In this document: piece after piece, positions 19,873 through 29,548 of the stretch
Layout of the letters: the number at the start of each line of letters is the position of its first letter
How positions within the stretch are numbered: position 1 is the stretch's first letter
Assembly: GCA_001247695.2 (NCBI GenBank)
Contig: LGRX02014713.1
Span: 7,614 to 53,630 of the forward strand
Source of the DNA: Cymbomonas tetramitiformis
Taxonomy: Eukaryota > Chlorophyta > Pyramimonadophyceae > Pyramimonadales > Pyramimonadaceae
DNA length: 46,017 nucleotides
Reading direction: 5' to 3'
Translations under genes and position numbers: made by a program
Notes under the pieces: generated by a model
The model's input: the letters and a program-made list of their open reading frames with translations, nothing else
What the model was told of the DNA's origin: nothing
Database searches by the model: none

Positions 19873-22800
19873 CTGGCCCTGGCTACCGTCTGGCTGGACT
19901 TCGAGATGTCCTGGTAGAGGTACTTGTTAACCTTAACTCCGCAGCGCAAGAGCATCTCTAGTCCAGCACACAGGCCCCCACACGGCTCATAGCAGACCAC
20001 GCCCTCTTCTCTGGCTTCCCGGAAGAAGCTCTTGTCAATCACTCTCGTGTCGATCTTCTTCGGCACTTTGAGCTTACCACCCTCCATGGTCTCGTCGCCG
20101 TATATCGCTGGTGAGCCTCCGGAATGCATACCCCTGATCGGCCGTACCTGGCTGAGGGCATCCCAGGCGACTCGAGTCAACCTGCCCGAGCACCTGGCCA
20201 CTTCCGGGTGGTCAGTGTCAAACATGACCCCCTTGTTACACTCCAGCTCTTCTCGGTAGTGCACGTCAAACAGTCGATGGACTGCACTAGTCCCCAGCTG
20301 CTCCCTGGCCATGTTCTCGCAGTAGTTGGCCACCTGGGCTTCTGGGCTTACTTCGGGACCAAGTGGTGGCTCCCTGGTTACTTCCAAGCAAATGATGTCT
20401 GCGAAACAGCGCGTTGGCCTCTCGGCACGCCCCGCTTCCCTGGCTCGGTCCCCTTCACGATCCAAACGGGCACCAGTCTCGTCTGCGGTGCTGGGCAGTG
20501 GGTACCTGGATGGCACATCCGCGTTCTCATTCTTCGGACCTGGTCGGTACTGGACCGTGAACTCAAACTCCTGGAGGCTGATGGCCCAGCGTAGGTGTTG
20601 ACCTTGTAGGTCCCCCTTCTCCATGAGTGTTGTGAGCGGCGAATGGTCGGTGATCAGCGTGAAGTGGATCCCGTGCAGGTACTGTCGTAATGTGCGGATG
20701 GCCCACACCACTGCCAGCATCTCACCCTGGAAGCTCGCGTACTGTCTCTCGGTTTTCGACAGCGAGCGGCTGATGACCACACAGATGTGCTCTACGCCAT
20801 TCTCGTCCTTCTGTCCCAGCACTGCGCCAATGCCATGGTTGCTCCAGTCTGTGTAGAGGAAGATGGGCTTGCTGTAATCAATGGGCTTCAAACATCTCCC
20901 CGAACACAGGGCATCCTTCAATGCTTGCAATGCCTGGTCCTGATCCTTCCCCCAAGCTTCCTTGACATCCAACACTTCCTTTCTGAGCAAGTCGTTCAAT
21001 GGTCGTGCCATCTCTGAGTAGTTGGGTCCCATGGGTTCCCCCACCAGACCTTTGTAATAGTTCATGAGTCCAAGGATGGAGCGTACTCCAGTTTTATCCT
21101 CGGGCTTGGGCAGCTCTTGGATGGCCTTGCACTTGATGTCCTGCGCGCCAATGGTGTTATAGCCGATGCGGTAGCCCAAGAAGTCCACCGTGGCTGACCC
21201 GAAGGTCGACTTGCCCGAATGCAGACGTATCCCTGCATCCCCCAAAGTGCGAAGCACGGCTTCCACATCCTTGATGTGCTGCTCAGCGGTGTCTGAGTAT
21301 ATGCACACGTCATCGACGTACGCCACCGTGCAGTGTTGCAGGTGACGTAGCTCGTAGTCCATGATCCTGATGAAGGCTGCGGTTGCTCCAGCTGCTCCAA
21401 ACGGCATGGATGTGTAGCGATAAAGCTGGTTGCCCCACCAGAACGCTGTCTTGTCCCTGTCCTCCTCAGTGGTCATGGGAATCTGGTGGAACGCCTTGGT
21501 CGCGTCCAGGGTAGTCTTGAACTTGGCCTTGGCCACGCGCTGGTAGAGCTCTTCTGGACGATGTGGTAACGTGTTATCCTTCAGCGACAACCGGTTCGTA
21601 GACCGGAGGTCGACGCAGAATCTCGTCGAGGTCCACTGTCCAGTGTCGTGATCCTTCTTCCCCGCAACCACCACGTTGCTGGCGTGTCTGCAGTGCTGCG
21701 AAGCCGGCTCGATGAAGCCATATTCCAGCAGTTCCTTGCAGTGCAGGTCGATGATCTCCTGCTCTCCCGGGCTGTATTTCCTCGGTCGTTGGTAAGCTAC
21801 CTTAGTCTCGTCCTTGAAAGGGATGGCGAAGGTCGCATGTGTCGCGCCCCCATGGTAGCCTTTGATGTCCTGCGGCTTGTTGGCGAAGCAGTAGCTGCAC
21901 CTCCTTACCACGTTGCGCATCTCCTCCCAATTCTCCTCGGTGAACTCGGGATGTCCTCCAAAGGTGGCATTGAGCTCGGTGTCCAGCCACGCGGCCTCGT
22001 CCTTGGTGACCCTGGTCGTGCCCCCTGGCTGTAACGTGTCCAGCACCGTGTGCGGAAGCACCTCGTCCTGCTCTGCCACCATAGCCTCCCATCCGGTGTC
22101 CCATTGGCGCGAAGACCTCTGGTCTTCCCAGGCGGTCCTGGCAGATCTGGTCGGCGAGCCCGAGCACGATCCCATCGTCAGCACGCCCTGAAACTCCCCA
22201 GGGGCCACAGCAGCCACCCAAGCAGCCACCGCTAGCAGCAGCAAAAGTTTCAAAATTCTGCTGGTACCCACTGGTTTAACTGGAGGGTGAAGGGTCAGTA
22301 TGCAAGTCAACATCTTCCACCCCCCTTGCATACGGCCCAGGCCTCCTCCCGCAGACACGTAGGCCACCAGCGCCAAGACTGATATCACATAGACACAGCG
22401 CGCCACCTGGTAGCAAGCGGCCGTGAACTGCAGGCGCTGCAGTCGAGCGGCAAAGCGCGGCTTCTGCATGCGCCGCGGAACAGCGGCCAGCGTAGCCGGC
22501 CCTGCGGCCAAGATCCGCTGGGCGACCGCCAGCGCGCGACCCACCTGAGTCTTCAGCGCGGCGAATGTGCCACCATCTCGAATCGAGCCGGCGCATGGCA
22601 ACCCATGGTGGACAATGTGGGCGCCAACTGTCAAGACGCACCCCAGAGTGCCGACCATGTGCGTGAAGTGCATGGCGAGCATGGCGAGGCAGAACCGTAT
22701 CAATGGCACGTACCACAGCCCACGCCGAGCGTGGTGGAGCCCAGCTACCTCAAGAGCACCCTTGGTCAACAGCAGTAGGTGCCTGGCCAGCTCCAACAGC

Positions 22801-23030
22801 ACTCGCAGAGGCGCCTGTTGATGTGCCCATGGCTCGAGTGGCGTTGCGCGCACAGCCCACAATGCGCGTGCCATGGCTCTGCGGGGCGCTTCAGCGTGGA
22901 ATGCCCAGCAGGCGACGACCTCACCAAGAAATCTGAATACCTCCATAGCCACCCATACTGCCATCACTGCAAAATGAGGCAGCTGCGGCCAATGCAAGCG
23001 CACGAACACCCCCATGAGCAGGAAGCACAC
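19752..23030 (-). CDS. Multi-pass membrane-like N-terminus + reverse transcriptase + RNase H + start of C5 methyltransferase
   Basis: 1092 codons; the first M is a GTG, the first ATG is codon 6 (23015), and the frame is open upstream into the previous ORF. Residues ~20-44, 106-143, 207-228 and 258-277 are strongly hydrophobic and look like membrane helices, unusual for a pol protein. RT spans ~370-640 (FCVDLRSTNRLS, LDATKAFHQIP, YVDD at 571-574). RNase H has Asp728 (YTDWSNHGIGA), Glu770 and Asp795 (TDHSPL). Near the C-terminus EEGVVCYEPCGGLCAGLEML (~1010-1027) is motif I of a C5 methyltransferase (FxGxGG..GLE type), then YLYQDI (motif II). The protein then runs out of frame, and the rest of the enzyme is in the 17845-19872 ORF. 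Confidence 0.88.
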   Translation of the reverse strand: MCFLLMGVFVRLHWPQLPHFAVMAVWVAMEVFRFLGEVVACWAFHAEAPRRAMARALWAVRATPLEPWAHQQAPLRVLLELARHLLLLTKGALEVAGLHHARRGLWYVPLIRFCLAMLAMHFTHMVGTLGCVLTVGAHIVHHGLPCAGSIRDGGTFAALKTQVGRALAVAQRILAAGPATLAAVPRRMQKPRFAARLQRLQFTAACYQVARCVYVISVLALVAYVSAGGGLGRMQGGWKMLTCILTLHPPVKPVGTSRILKLLLLLAVAAWVAAVAPGEFQGVLTMGSCSGSPTRSARTAWEDQRSSRQWDTGWEAMVAEQDEVLPHTVLDTLQPGGTTRVTKDEAAWLDTELNATFGGHPEFTEENWEEMRNVVRRCSYCFANKPQDIKGYHGGATHATFAIPFKDETKVAYQRPRKYSPGEQEIIDLHCKELLEYGFIEPASQHCRHASNVVVAGKKDHDTGQWTSTRFCVDLRSTNRLSLKDNTLPHRPEELYQRVAKAKFKTTLDATKAFHQIPMTTEEDRDKTAFWWGNQLYRYTSMPFGAAGATAAFIRIMDYELRHLQHCTVAYVDDVCIYSDTAEQHIKDVEAVLRTLGDAGIRLHSGKSTFGSATVDFLGYRIGYNTIGAQDIKCKAIQELPKPEDKTGVRSILGLMNYYKGLVGEPMGPNYSEMARPLNDLLRKEVLDVKEAWGKDQDQALQALKDALCSGRCLKPIDYSKPIFLYTDWSNHGIGAVLGQKDENGVEHICVVISRSLSKTERQYASFQGEMLAVVWAIRTLRQYLHGIHFTLITDHSPLTTLMEKGDLQGQHLRWAISLQEFEFTVQYRPGPKNENADVPSRYPLPSTADETGARLDREGDRAREAGRAERPTRCFADIICLEVTREPPLGPEVSPEAQVANYCENMAREQLGTSAVHRLFDVHYREELECNKGVMFDTDHPEVARCSGRLTRVAWDALSQVRPIRGMHSGGSPAIYGDETMEGGKLKVPKKIDTRVIDKSFFREAREEGVVCYEPCGGLCAGLEMLLRCGVKVNKYLYQDISKSSQTVARARCMALSRRHPTCSVPRQPTWSNCPATSKTPASLTLYMQGH

Positions 23031-23044
23031 CTGAGTGCGCTTCG

Positions 23045-23087
23045 CCCGCCTATCATTGGCGGGCTGCGTGCCCGGCTTTTCGCCGGG
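23045..23087 (-). promoter_or_regulatory. Two perfect 6 bp stem-loops between gag and pol
   Basis: Sense strand: CCCGGC-GAAAA-GCCGGG (23087-23071), then CCCGCC-AATGATA-GGCGGG (23063-23045). They sit between the Gag stop (23096-23098) and the pol ORF start (23030). Pol is in the -1 frame and stays open across the Gag stop. A GGGGG run followed by GC-rich inverted repeats lies just before the Gag stop (~23130-23145). The layout suggests recoding or reinitiation control of pol; inference only. Confidence 0.5.
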
Positions 23088-23095
23088 GCTGCTTC

Positions 23096-26000
23096 TCAGT
23101 GACGGGCGCGCCGGGCTGCAGCCGGCCCGGTGCCCCCTTGAAAAGGCCCCAGTGCGCTCTCCCTTCTCCTCTCCTCCCAGATCTCATCATAACTTTGGCG
23201 TCTCTGGGGAGCACGCGACGCGCCCATGCCGGCATGCCGACCGCGAGCCGCGTCCTGACGATGAGCGCCTTCCCTGGGGCTCGGAGATCTCCTCCTGCGC
23301 TGACCAGCCCGTGGTGAACGCTGCTGTGCGGCACTCTCAGTTGGACTCTGCGGGCGCGCTGCAGGATGGCCTGAAGGTCGAGTGTCGACATGCGCAACGA
23401 AGCCACTGGAACGCTCCGGGCTGCTGGGTGCTGTAGAGCTCGGGGTTGATGGCACGTACGAAACGGAGTCCTGCTCTTGTGCAGCTGGAGGCACGGCTTC
23501 AGTCTGCTGCGTGCAGACGGAATGTGCCGGGGATCTCAGAATGTCGTTGATTGACTGGTGCTCAGGTCTCTGTGCCATGTTGCACTCCAAGCCCATGGTC
23601 GATATCCCGCCGAGAACTCGGCCAGAGTAGGGTGCCGGCGTGGGCGTGGCTCGCGTGCCATCACGACCATCAAGCCCCGGGCAGTCTGGCCCAAGCGTGC
23701 TCATCCTCGCAGTTGCGTGGGCAGCACGAGGTCGTTCTTCATATTCTCTGATGATCGCCTGACGTGCCTGTATCGATTCCGAGAGAGCCGCCATGGTGAG
23801 GTGGCTTGCTGCGACCTCGGCCTGCCCCTGCGCCAAACTGGCAGACAGCCCAACCAGTCTTTCACTGATGACCTCCACGCTGTCTTCATCCTCTGTCAGC
23901 GGCGACGGTGTTCTGGTGCGACCCGTGTGAGTGCTCACACCCTCAACAGCCGCGAGGTCGGAAGAGTATCCTGAGATGCTGCCGTCTCCCTCCTCACTTC
24001 CTGCATCCCCTCCCTCGATTGGGTCCAGGCACCTCATGAAGTCGTTTCGAAGACGCGCCTGCACCTCTGCCCGACGTGCCTCAGCTAGCAACGCCGGGCC
24101 CACCGAGGATGTGAACGCAGACAATGGTTCTCGGTGCATCACCGCCACCTTGTTCCAGGTCTCCCAGCTGCAGCAGTCGAACTTGCGCGTACCTGAGGAG
24201 AGGTACTCCAAGGTGAACGCCATGCTGCTGGGTCCCCGCTCACTGTAGTAGCGATTGTCCTCAAAGAGGTAATACACGGCCTTGGACCGGGCGTTGGCAC
24301 GGGTCTTGAAAACCCGTAGGGTGCCCTGCCGTGGGCCATCGCTCAAATGGCCTCTGGCGATCTCCAAGAGCTGAGTGCGATCAACCAGATGCTCCATATG
24401 TTTCTGCAAGGTGCCGAGGAGTCCTCCCGTGCAGCCTTTCGACTGCCCACCCAGAGGCAGAAACTCTCCCCTTTGTCCCACTCCTGCGGAGGAAGCGTAC
24501 TGGTGCAGGGTCTGGCTGCTGAGTCGCTGCGTGTGCACCCCCTTTCCTCGCTCCGCGAAGGGCTTCCCGAGCTGGAACTCGATCTCGCCCATGAAGCAAC
24601 GGTACTGGATGAGGAAGACCGTCTGTCCATGCAGCGCCATGAACTCCGAGATCCCTCCCAGATCCAGCCAGTTGGCTTCCCCAGCTGTGTTCTCGCTGCG
24701 AGTGGGCGACTCCGGCTCGTAGGTGCCCTGGAACACTGCAGCGTGGTACTCCAACATGGCAGGGTCGAAGACGCCGTTGGGCCAGGTTTGATGCCGTAAA
24801 CGAAGCGGTGCTGAAGATGGTGGCGGTGCGGAGCCAGATGGCCCTGCCTCATCCCCCCTGACCGTCTTCGACGTCCTGAGAGTCTTGGATGTGCGCACTG
24901 GAGGGTTTCTTCTGGCCCCATAAGTGTCCAGCGCGTCCTGTGCTTGCTCCTCTGTCTTGCATGCTCCGAGCATCACTCTCGTGTTGTCCCCCAGATGCAG
25001 GTACTCCACGGCGGCAGCGTTCGTGCTAAACACCTCGCCACTGCCTCCTTCCCCATCTGTCACCGGGTAGAACTTCCCCACCTTGTCCGCTGCGTCTGAC
25101 AGCGTGAGCTGCGGGATCCCATTCACATTCACGCCCTCCACACCAGTCACCTCCATGTCGTACCTCACCTTCAGACGAGCTCGAAGGTCAGCGATGTCCA
25201 CTCGCTGTACATACTTTAGATGCTGGTACTGCCAGCGCTGGTCCTTCTCATAGTAAAAAGGCAGCTGGAACTCGCCAGTCATCTTGCCCATGGGGTTCAT
25301 GATGGTGACGCCTTCCATGGTGTGACGTACCATGCGCTCCATGAGATCCCATTGGGCGCGAGTGTGCTCGCTGAGTACGCAGAACTGGCGCGCCACCTTG
25401 TCCCACATGAGCTTGCCCGTCACGACCCCTGGGTACGTCTGATGGGTGTTGAGGACCTCCTGAACACTCGCCATCGTGTACCTTCCAGCCTCCCGATGGG
25501 CACCACAGTCAGGGAGTGGGACCTGGTCGTTGTCCTTCCTGCCGCTCGCCCTCGTGGTCCAGGTCTCTGAGGGTATCTTCGTCTCCTTGTCAACCTTCTG
25601 GTCCACCAACGTAAAGTCGGGCCACAGTAGCTCCGTCTCCAGGATGGTCTTGTATTCTCCACAACGCGAGAACTTGACCCGCACAAATCCTGCGTCCACA
25701 CCACTTCCATCGCCCTCTTCGCAGAGTGCGCACAGACGAGCATAGCCCGTGCGGTCGATGTACAGGCGCTGCTGAGACCAGCTGCTCTCCTTGTCTTGGT
25801 AGTCCCACGGGTTCACTGCCATGCCCCCCCATGGCTGTACGCTGGCCAGCTTGAAGGCAGCTTCGCTCTCGGCCTCCTGCGCCAGCGTGAGGTCTTGATA
25901 GCGAGGGTCTGACTGAGTTGTGGTCAGGCTGGCTGGCGTGCGGGACCCCCTCGCATCTGGCTCTTCAGCACTGGACCACTCACCTCTGGTCGCCACATTG

Positions 26001-29000
26001 GCTTCCCGCTGGCTGCGTGATGATGCTTGTAGCATGCCCAGCATCTGGTCTGTCAAGGACGTACCAGGCGGCGGAGGTTCGTACGTCGAGCTCTCGGTGT
26101 GTGAGCTGACTCGCCCAGTGAGCTCGCCTTGCATCATCGAGCTGGGTCTCAGGAAGCCCGCCTCCACCATGGACTGGCAGCGCGCCTCGAGTCTCTCCTT
26201 CTCCTCCGAGTTGAACCTTCTCAGCCTCATCTCCTCTAGCCATGACGCCAGGCTGTCCATCAGCTCGGGGTGGTTTCGCGAGAATGCACAAGGTGCAGGC
26301 GCACACCTCTCCCCTGCGAGGGCCAGACGGTCTTCTCCCCTTGCGCCCAGGGACACTGCTTCACGTGGTGGTAGCTCGCAATCATCAAAAGCGGGGGCAA
26401 GAGTGCGCGCTGCCGTGGCATCAACGTCAAAGATCTCGGTCGCCAGGCACACTCTCGGGTCTTCATTCCGCTTGCTCCTTGCATCGACGGGCGGCGTCAA
26501 CTCGATCAATGGCAACGTGACCTTCTCCTTCATGCCCAGTGACACCGCGGCCTCAGAAGTAGCAATGCCTCTGTAGAGGTCGATGGTCAACTTGAGGGCG
26601 TTCTTCAGGGGTCCAGTGCCCACCAAGAAGTCCCACGTCGTGTCATTGGTGTAGGTGACGAAGGCGTGGAGCCGATGCAGAGTCATGTACGGCGTGCCCG
26701 CGGCGAGAACCACATCCACGTAGCAGTACTTCGTGAATTCCGCAGGGCTGCCATCACATCTCGCCACCCTGGCCCCTGTCTCTGCATCAAAGATGGTCAA
26801 GCCCAACCTGTTGGCTGTCCTGATTGGGATAATGTTGCAGTTGGCCCCCGTGTCCAGGAGAAGCGCTTTGTACAACATAAGCAAGCCTCCAGAGGCCATC
26901 AGCGCCATCCCTTGTGCCAGAGACTCGTTCAGGAGCTTGCATACAGGCTGGACCTGCGCCATGGCAGTGAGCTGTTCCTCTGTAAGGCCACTGAGCATCT
27001 TCTTCTTCAATAGCTCGTACGCCTTGGCCTCCATGGTCCCTGCGTGCAGCTCACCCCTCTCGCTGAAGTCTCTCACCCCGTAGCTCTCCTGGACGGTGGC
27101 CGCTGCAGCTGTTACATGCACCGTCGTCCTCCCCTTCCTGGGCTGCTCCACCATGTCCTCCGGCATCTCATCCAGAGGAACCTCTTCTTCGTCACTGTCG
27201 TCGCCCGACTCCATGCCCGGGCAATCGTCATCATCGTCACTGTCGTCACCCGACTCCATGCCCGGGCAGTCATCATCCTCATCGCTGATGTCCTGGCAGT
27301 CTGCTGCTGAGGCTGTCGGCACGGGGAGCTGGTTGTTCTCAGCCAGTTCCACCAAGGTCTCCACACCCCTTGGAGCTGTTATGCGACCTTCTGCTACGAG
27401 TCCAGCAGCTAGCTTGCGGAAAGCTGCTCCCAGGCTCTTGATCACGGAGGCCATGAGCTGCACCTTCCTCTGCATCTCGTCCGCCGCAGGCGCCATGGGC
27501 ACCTGTGCGTCTGCCTCGTACTCCTCGGGTGTCTTCACTGGGAAGCCCCTCATGCGCTGGGTACTTCCCAGGGCTACTGCTGGAGCCGCCGTGAGTTCAG
27601 ACTCCGCACTCTTGCACAGCGTCTCGGGGAGTGCCCCCAGACCCAAGGTGTTGAGGGCGCTCGAGAGCTCCTCTTCGCCCATCTCCTCGGCCATGGCTGT
27701 GAGTAACTCGGTTGGAGGGCCAGACGACACTCCTACCCCTGCGCTGCCATGGTGGTGCGCGCGTGCATCGACGGTGTGAGTCTCCCTCTCCGCGACGTGC
27801 GCTGCGACTGGTTCCTCGTCGGAGCCCTCATCCTCGGACAGCACCTGCGACTTCACGCTGCCCGCACGACTGGCAGTCTTCCTAGCAGCCACCATGCCCT
27901 GGTACTCTGCTTTCAACGCCTCGGGATTGCCAGTGGTGCTCTTCTGCTTGTCCTCCGGTGACTGTTTGGCTCTGTACTTGTCCTTCTCGTCGTTGGACAG
28001 CTGCTGCCAGTCCGTCACCAGGATGCCCCAGTCAGAGTTCTTGAAGCGGTTCTTCAGATTATACATGCGCAGAGCGGCGTTCTCCGCGTCCCACCACTTG
28101 CTGGAACCAAGCCTGCTTTCGTGGAATCCAGCAGGCATCTTGACGTGTTTATAACCACTCCTGCACTGCTCGGGATCGGACTCATGCCAGCCCCCTCCAA
28201 AGCAGCGCAAGCACTTGGGCTTGTCGTTCGTACGCACGCCCTCTGCTGGCGGTGGCGTCTTGTTGTAGGAGGCCTTCTTAGCTCTTTCGGCCACATTCAC
28301 CTCCTTCTTCATCTTCTTAGAAGGTGATGTATCTACCTTCTTGCTGTTCTCCGGTTCGCCTGACTGCGCCACCTCAGAGGACTCAATCTTCTTGATCGAG
28401 TTCTTTATGGCCTTGAGGTCAAGGCCATGCTGTCGCGCCTCCCAGGTGGAGTACTGGCAGCCACATCGTCTGGTGATCTCCTGGAGGAAGGTGAGGATCC
28501 AAGACTCTGCATCGCCCTTGAGCTTGTCTTGAACCTCGACGATGGCCTCCAGGTCCTTCCAGGTCACCCGATTGGGTGGCGGGAACTGTGCCCTCAGTTG
28601 CTCCTTCACCCGCGTCTGGAAGACCTTGATGCGCAGGTTGTCCACGCAGTCCTCGATGAAGGTACGCAGCTCTTCATCGCTCAACACCTTCCCAGTGTTG
28701 AGCTGCATTTCCCTGCGTTGGCACATCTTCATGTAGGTCAGCCCATCCTGCCCCACCTCCTGTGGCTTCTGTGTCAACAGATCCACTTTCTCTTGAGTCC
28801 CTTTCATCATGAACTTCTTGTCAAGGGCAGCGATGAAGCCCCTGAGCGCGTAGAAGTACTGGGTATCACGGGTGCCATCACGTCCCGTCAAGCCTTTCAG
28901 GGAGGTTCCATCAGTCAGATATTCGTCGGAAACCTCCCCTTGGGTGTCTTGGTCCGTCACCGGCCTCGCTATCACCCACGTGGTGCCAGTGTTCATCTCA

Positions 29001-29548
29001 TTGAAAGGGGGCCTAGCGCATGGGATGGTACCCTCGAGTGGGCCATGCTCGCTAGTGTCCTTCAGGACTCGGTCCATGTTGGAGGCCACTACCCCCCCTC
29101 TTTCATAGTTCTCGCGCCACCAGCTGAGAGCTTGTGAGTTCTCTCCAGCCAGACACGCAGGGACGATGTCCCACAGATATTCAAAGTCAGGGGGAGTCTC
29201 TCTCAGGGTCTTCATCTGAGCTTCGGTGAGAGTGCCAGCCCCGGACCTGAGCCTCTTCCTGACGTTGGCGTTGTGCTGCCGTACGAAATTCTCGCACATG
29301 TCGGCGAACTCCCTCAGGAACTTGGGCCGATCTTCTTCCTTGGTGCCCGTGTAGTTGGGCAGCGTACCAAGGTTGACACGAGCGTAGTCAGTGTACTCCA
29401 TGTCTTCTTCAAAGATTATTAACGGCTCCTGGGCCTGGGCTTGCAGTTGTGCTGGTGCTTGTGCCTCAGGCTGTACTAGTGCTTGGGCCTCAGGCTGGCC
29501 ACCGGCAGCCCCTTCCTCTCCTTCCAGCTCTGTGAAGTGCTGGCTCAC
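23096..29548 (-). CDS. Giant Gag/aspartic protease polyprotein (2150 aa)
   Basis: The frame opens with MSQHFTELEGEEG. Residues ~60-360 are a Gag-like helical region. A variant zinc knuckle (C446, C449, H455, C462: CLRCFGGGWHESDPEQC) follows. Residues ~495-530 (DWQQLSNDEKDKYRAK) look like part of an HMG-box helix. An acidic stretch with two CPGMESGDDSD repeats lies near 755-800. The retroviral-type aspartic protease has LLDTGANCNIIP (catalytic Asp899) and a later FLVGTG flap/wing. The protein continues ~1100 residues past the protease, far longer than usual. This tail includes a coiled-coil-like segment (~1930-1990) and an Arg/Ser-rich basic end (GQRRRRSPSPRE). The extra region is unassigned. 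The start fits the ~750 bp leader with three hairpin repeats. Confidence 0.85.
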   Translation of the reverse strand: MSQHFTELEGEEGAAGGQPEAQALVQPEAQAPAQLQAQAQEPLIIFEEDMEYTDYARVNLGTLPNYTGTKEEDRPKFLREFADMCENFVRQHNANVRKRLRSGAGTLTEAQMKTLRETPPDFEYLWDIVPACLAGENSQALSWWRENYERGGVVASNMDRVLKDTSEHGPLEGTIPCARPPFNEMNTGTTWVIARPVTDQDTQGEVSDEYLTDGTSLKGLTGRDGTRDTQYFYALRGFIAALDKKFMMKGTQEKVDLLTQKPQEVGQDGLTYMKMCQRREMQLNTGKVLSDEELRTFIEDCVDNLRIKVFQTRVKEQLRAQFPPPNRVTWKDLEAIVEVQDKLKGDAESWILTFLQEITRRCGCQYSTWEARQHGLDLKAIKNSIKKIESSEVAQSGEPENSKKVDTSPSKKMKKEVNVAERAKKASYNKTPPPAEGVRTNDKPKCLRCFGGGWHESDPEQCRSGYKHVKMPAGFHESRLGSSKWWDAENAALRMYNLKNRFKNSDWGILVTDWQQLSNDEKDKYRAKQSPEDKQKSTTGNPEALKAEYQGMVAARKTASRAGSVKSQVLSEDEGSDEEPVAAHVAERETHTVDARAHHHGSAGVGVSSGPPTELLTAMAEEMGEEELSSALNTLGLGALPETLCKSAESELTAAPAVALGSTQRMRGFPVKTPEEYEADAQVPMAPAADEMQRKVQLMASVIKSLGAAFRKLAAGLVAEGRITAPRGVETLVELAENNQLPVPTASAADCQDISDEDDDCPGMESGDDSDDDDDCPGMESGDDSDEEEVPLDEMPEDMVEQPRKGRTTVHVTAAAATVQESYGVRDFSERGELHAGTMEAKAYELLKKKMLSGLTEEQLTAMAQVQPVCKLLNESLAQGMALMASGGLLMLYKALLLDTGANCNIIPIRTANRLGLTIFDAETGARVARCDGSPAEFTKYCYVDVVLAAGTPYMTLHRLHAFVTYTNDTTWDFLVGTGPLKNALKLTIDLYRGIATSEAAVSLGMKEKVTLPLIELTPPVDARSKRNEDPRVCLATEIFDVDATAARTLAPAFDDCELPPREAVSLGARGEDRLALAGERCAPAPCAFSRNHPELMDSLASWLEEMRLRRFNSEEKERLEARCQSMVEAGFLRPSSMMQGELTGRVSSHTESSTYEPPPPGTSLTDQMLGMLQASSRSQREANVATRGEWSSAEEPDARGSRTPASLTTTQSDPRYQDLTLAQEAESEAAFKLASVQPWGGMAVNPWDYQDKESSWSQQRLYIDRTGYARLCALCEEGDGSGVDAGFVRVKFSRCGEYKTILETELLWPDFTLVDQKVDKETKIPSETWTTRASGRKDNDQVPLPDCGAHREAGRYTMASVQEVLNTHQTYPGVVTGKLMWDKVARQFCVLSEHTRAQWDLMERMVRHTMEGVTIMNPMGKMTGEFQLPFYYEKDQRWQYQHLKYVQRVDIADLRARLKVRYDMEVTGVEGVNVNGIPQLTLSDAADKVGKFYPVTDGEGGSGEVFSTNAAAVEYLHLGDNTRVMLGACKTEEQAQDALDTYGARRNPPVRTSKTLRTSKTVRGDEAGPSGSAPPPSSAPLRLRHQTWPNGVFDPAMLEYHAAVFQGTYEPESPTRSENTAGEANWLDLGGISEFMALHGQTVFLIQYRCFMGEIEFQLGKPFAERGKGVHTQRLSSQTLHQYASSAGVGQRGEFLPLGGQSKGCTGGLLGTLQKHMEHLVDRTQLLEIARGHLSDGPRQGTLRVFKTRANARSKAVYYLFEDNRYYSERGPSSMAFTLEYLSSGTRKFDCCSWETWNKVAVMHREPLSAFTSSVGPALLAEARRAEVQARLRNDFMRCLDPIEGGDAGSEEGDGSISGYSSDLAAVEGVSTHTGRTRTPSPLTEDEDSVEVISERLVGLSASLAQGQAEVAASHLTMAALSESIQARQAIIREYEERPRAAHATARMSTLGPDCPGLDGRDGTRATPTPAPYSGRVLGGISTMGLECNMAQRPEHQSINDILRSPAHSVCTQQTEAVPPAAQEQDSVSYVPSTPSSTAPSSPERSSGFVAHVDTRPSGHPAARPQSPTESAAQQRSPRAGQRRRRSPSPREGAHRQDAARGRHAGMGASRAPQRRQSYDEIWEERRRESALGPFQGGTGPAAARRARH

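Noticed and set aside
27096..27779. 227-codon Ser-rich plus-strand frame
   Set aside because: Antisense of the acidic Asp/Glu repeats and neighbouring Gag sequence.
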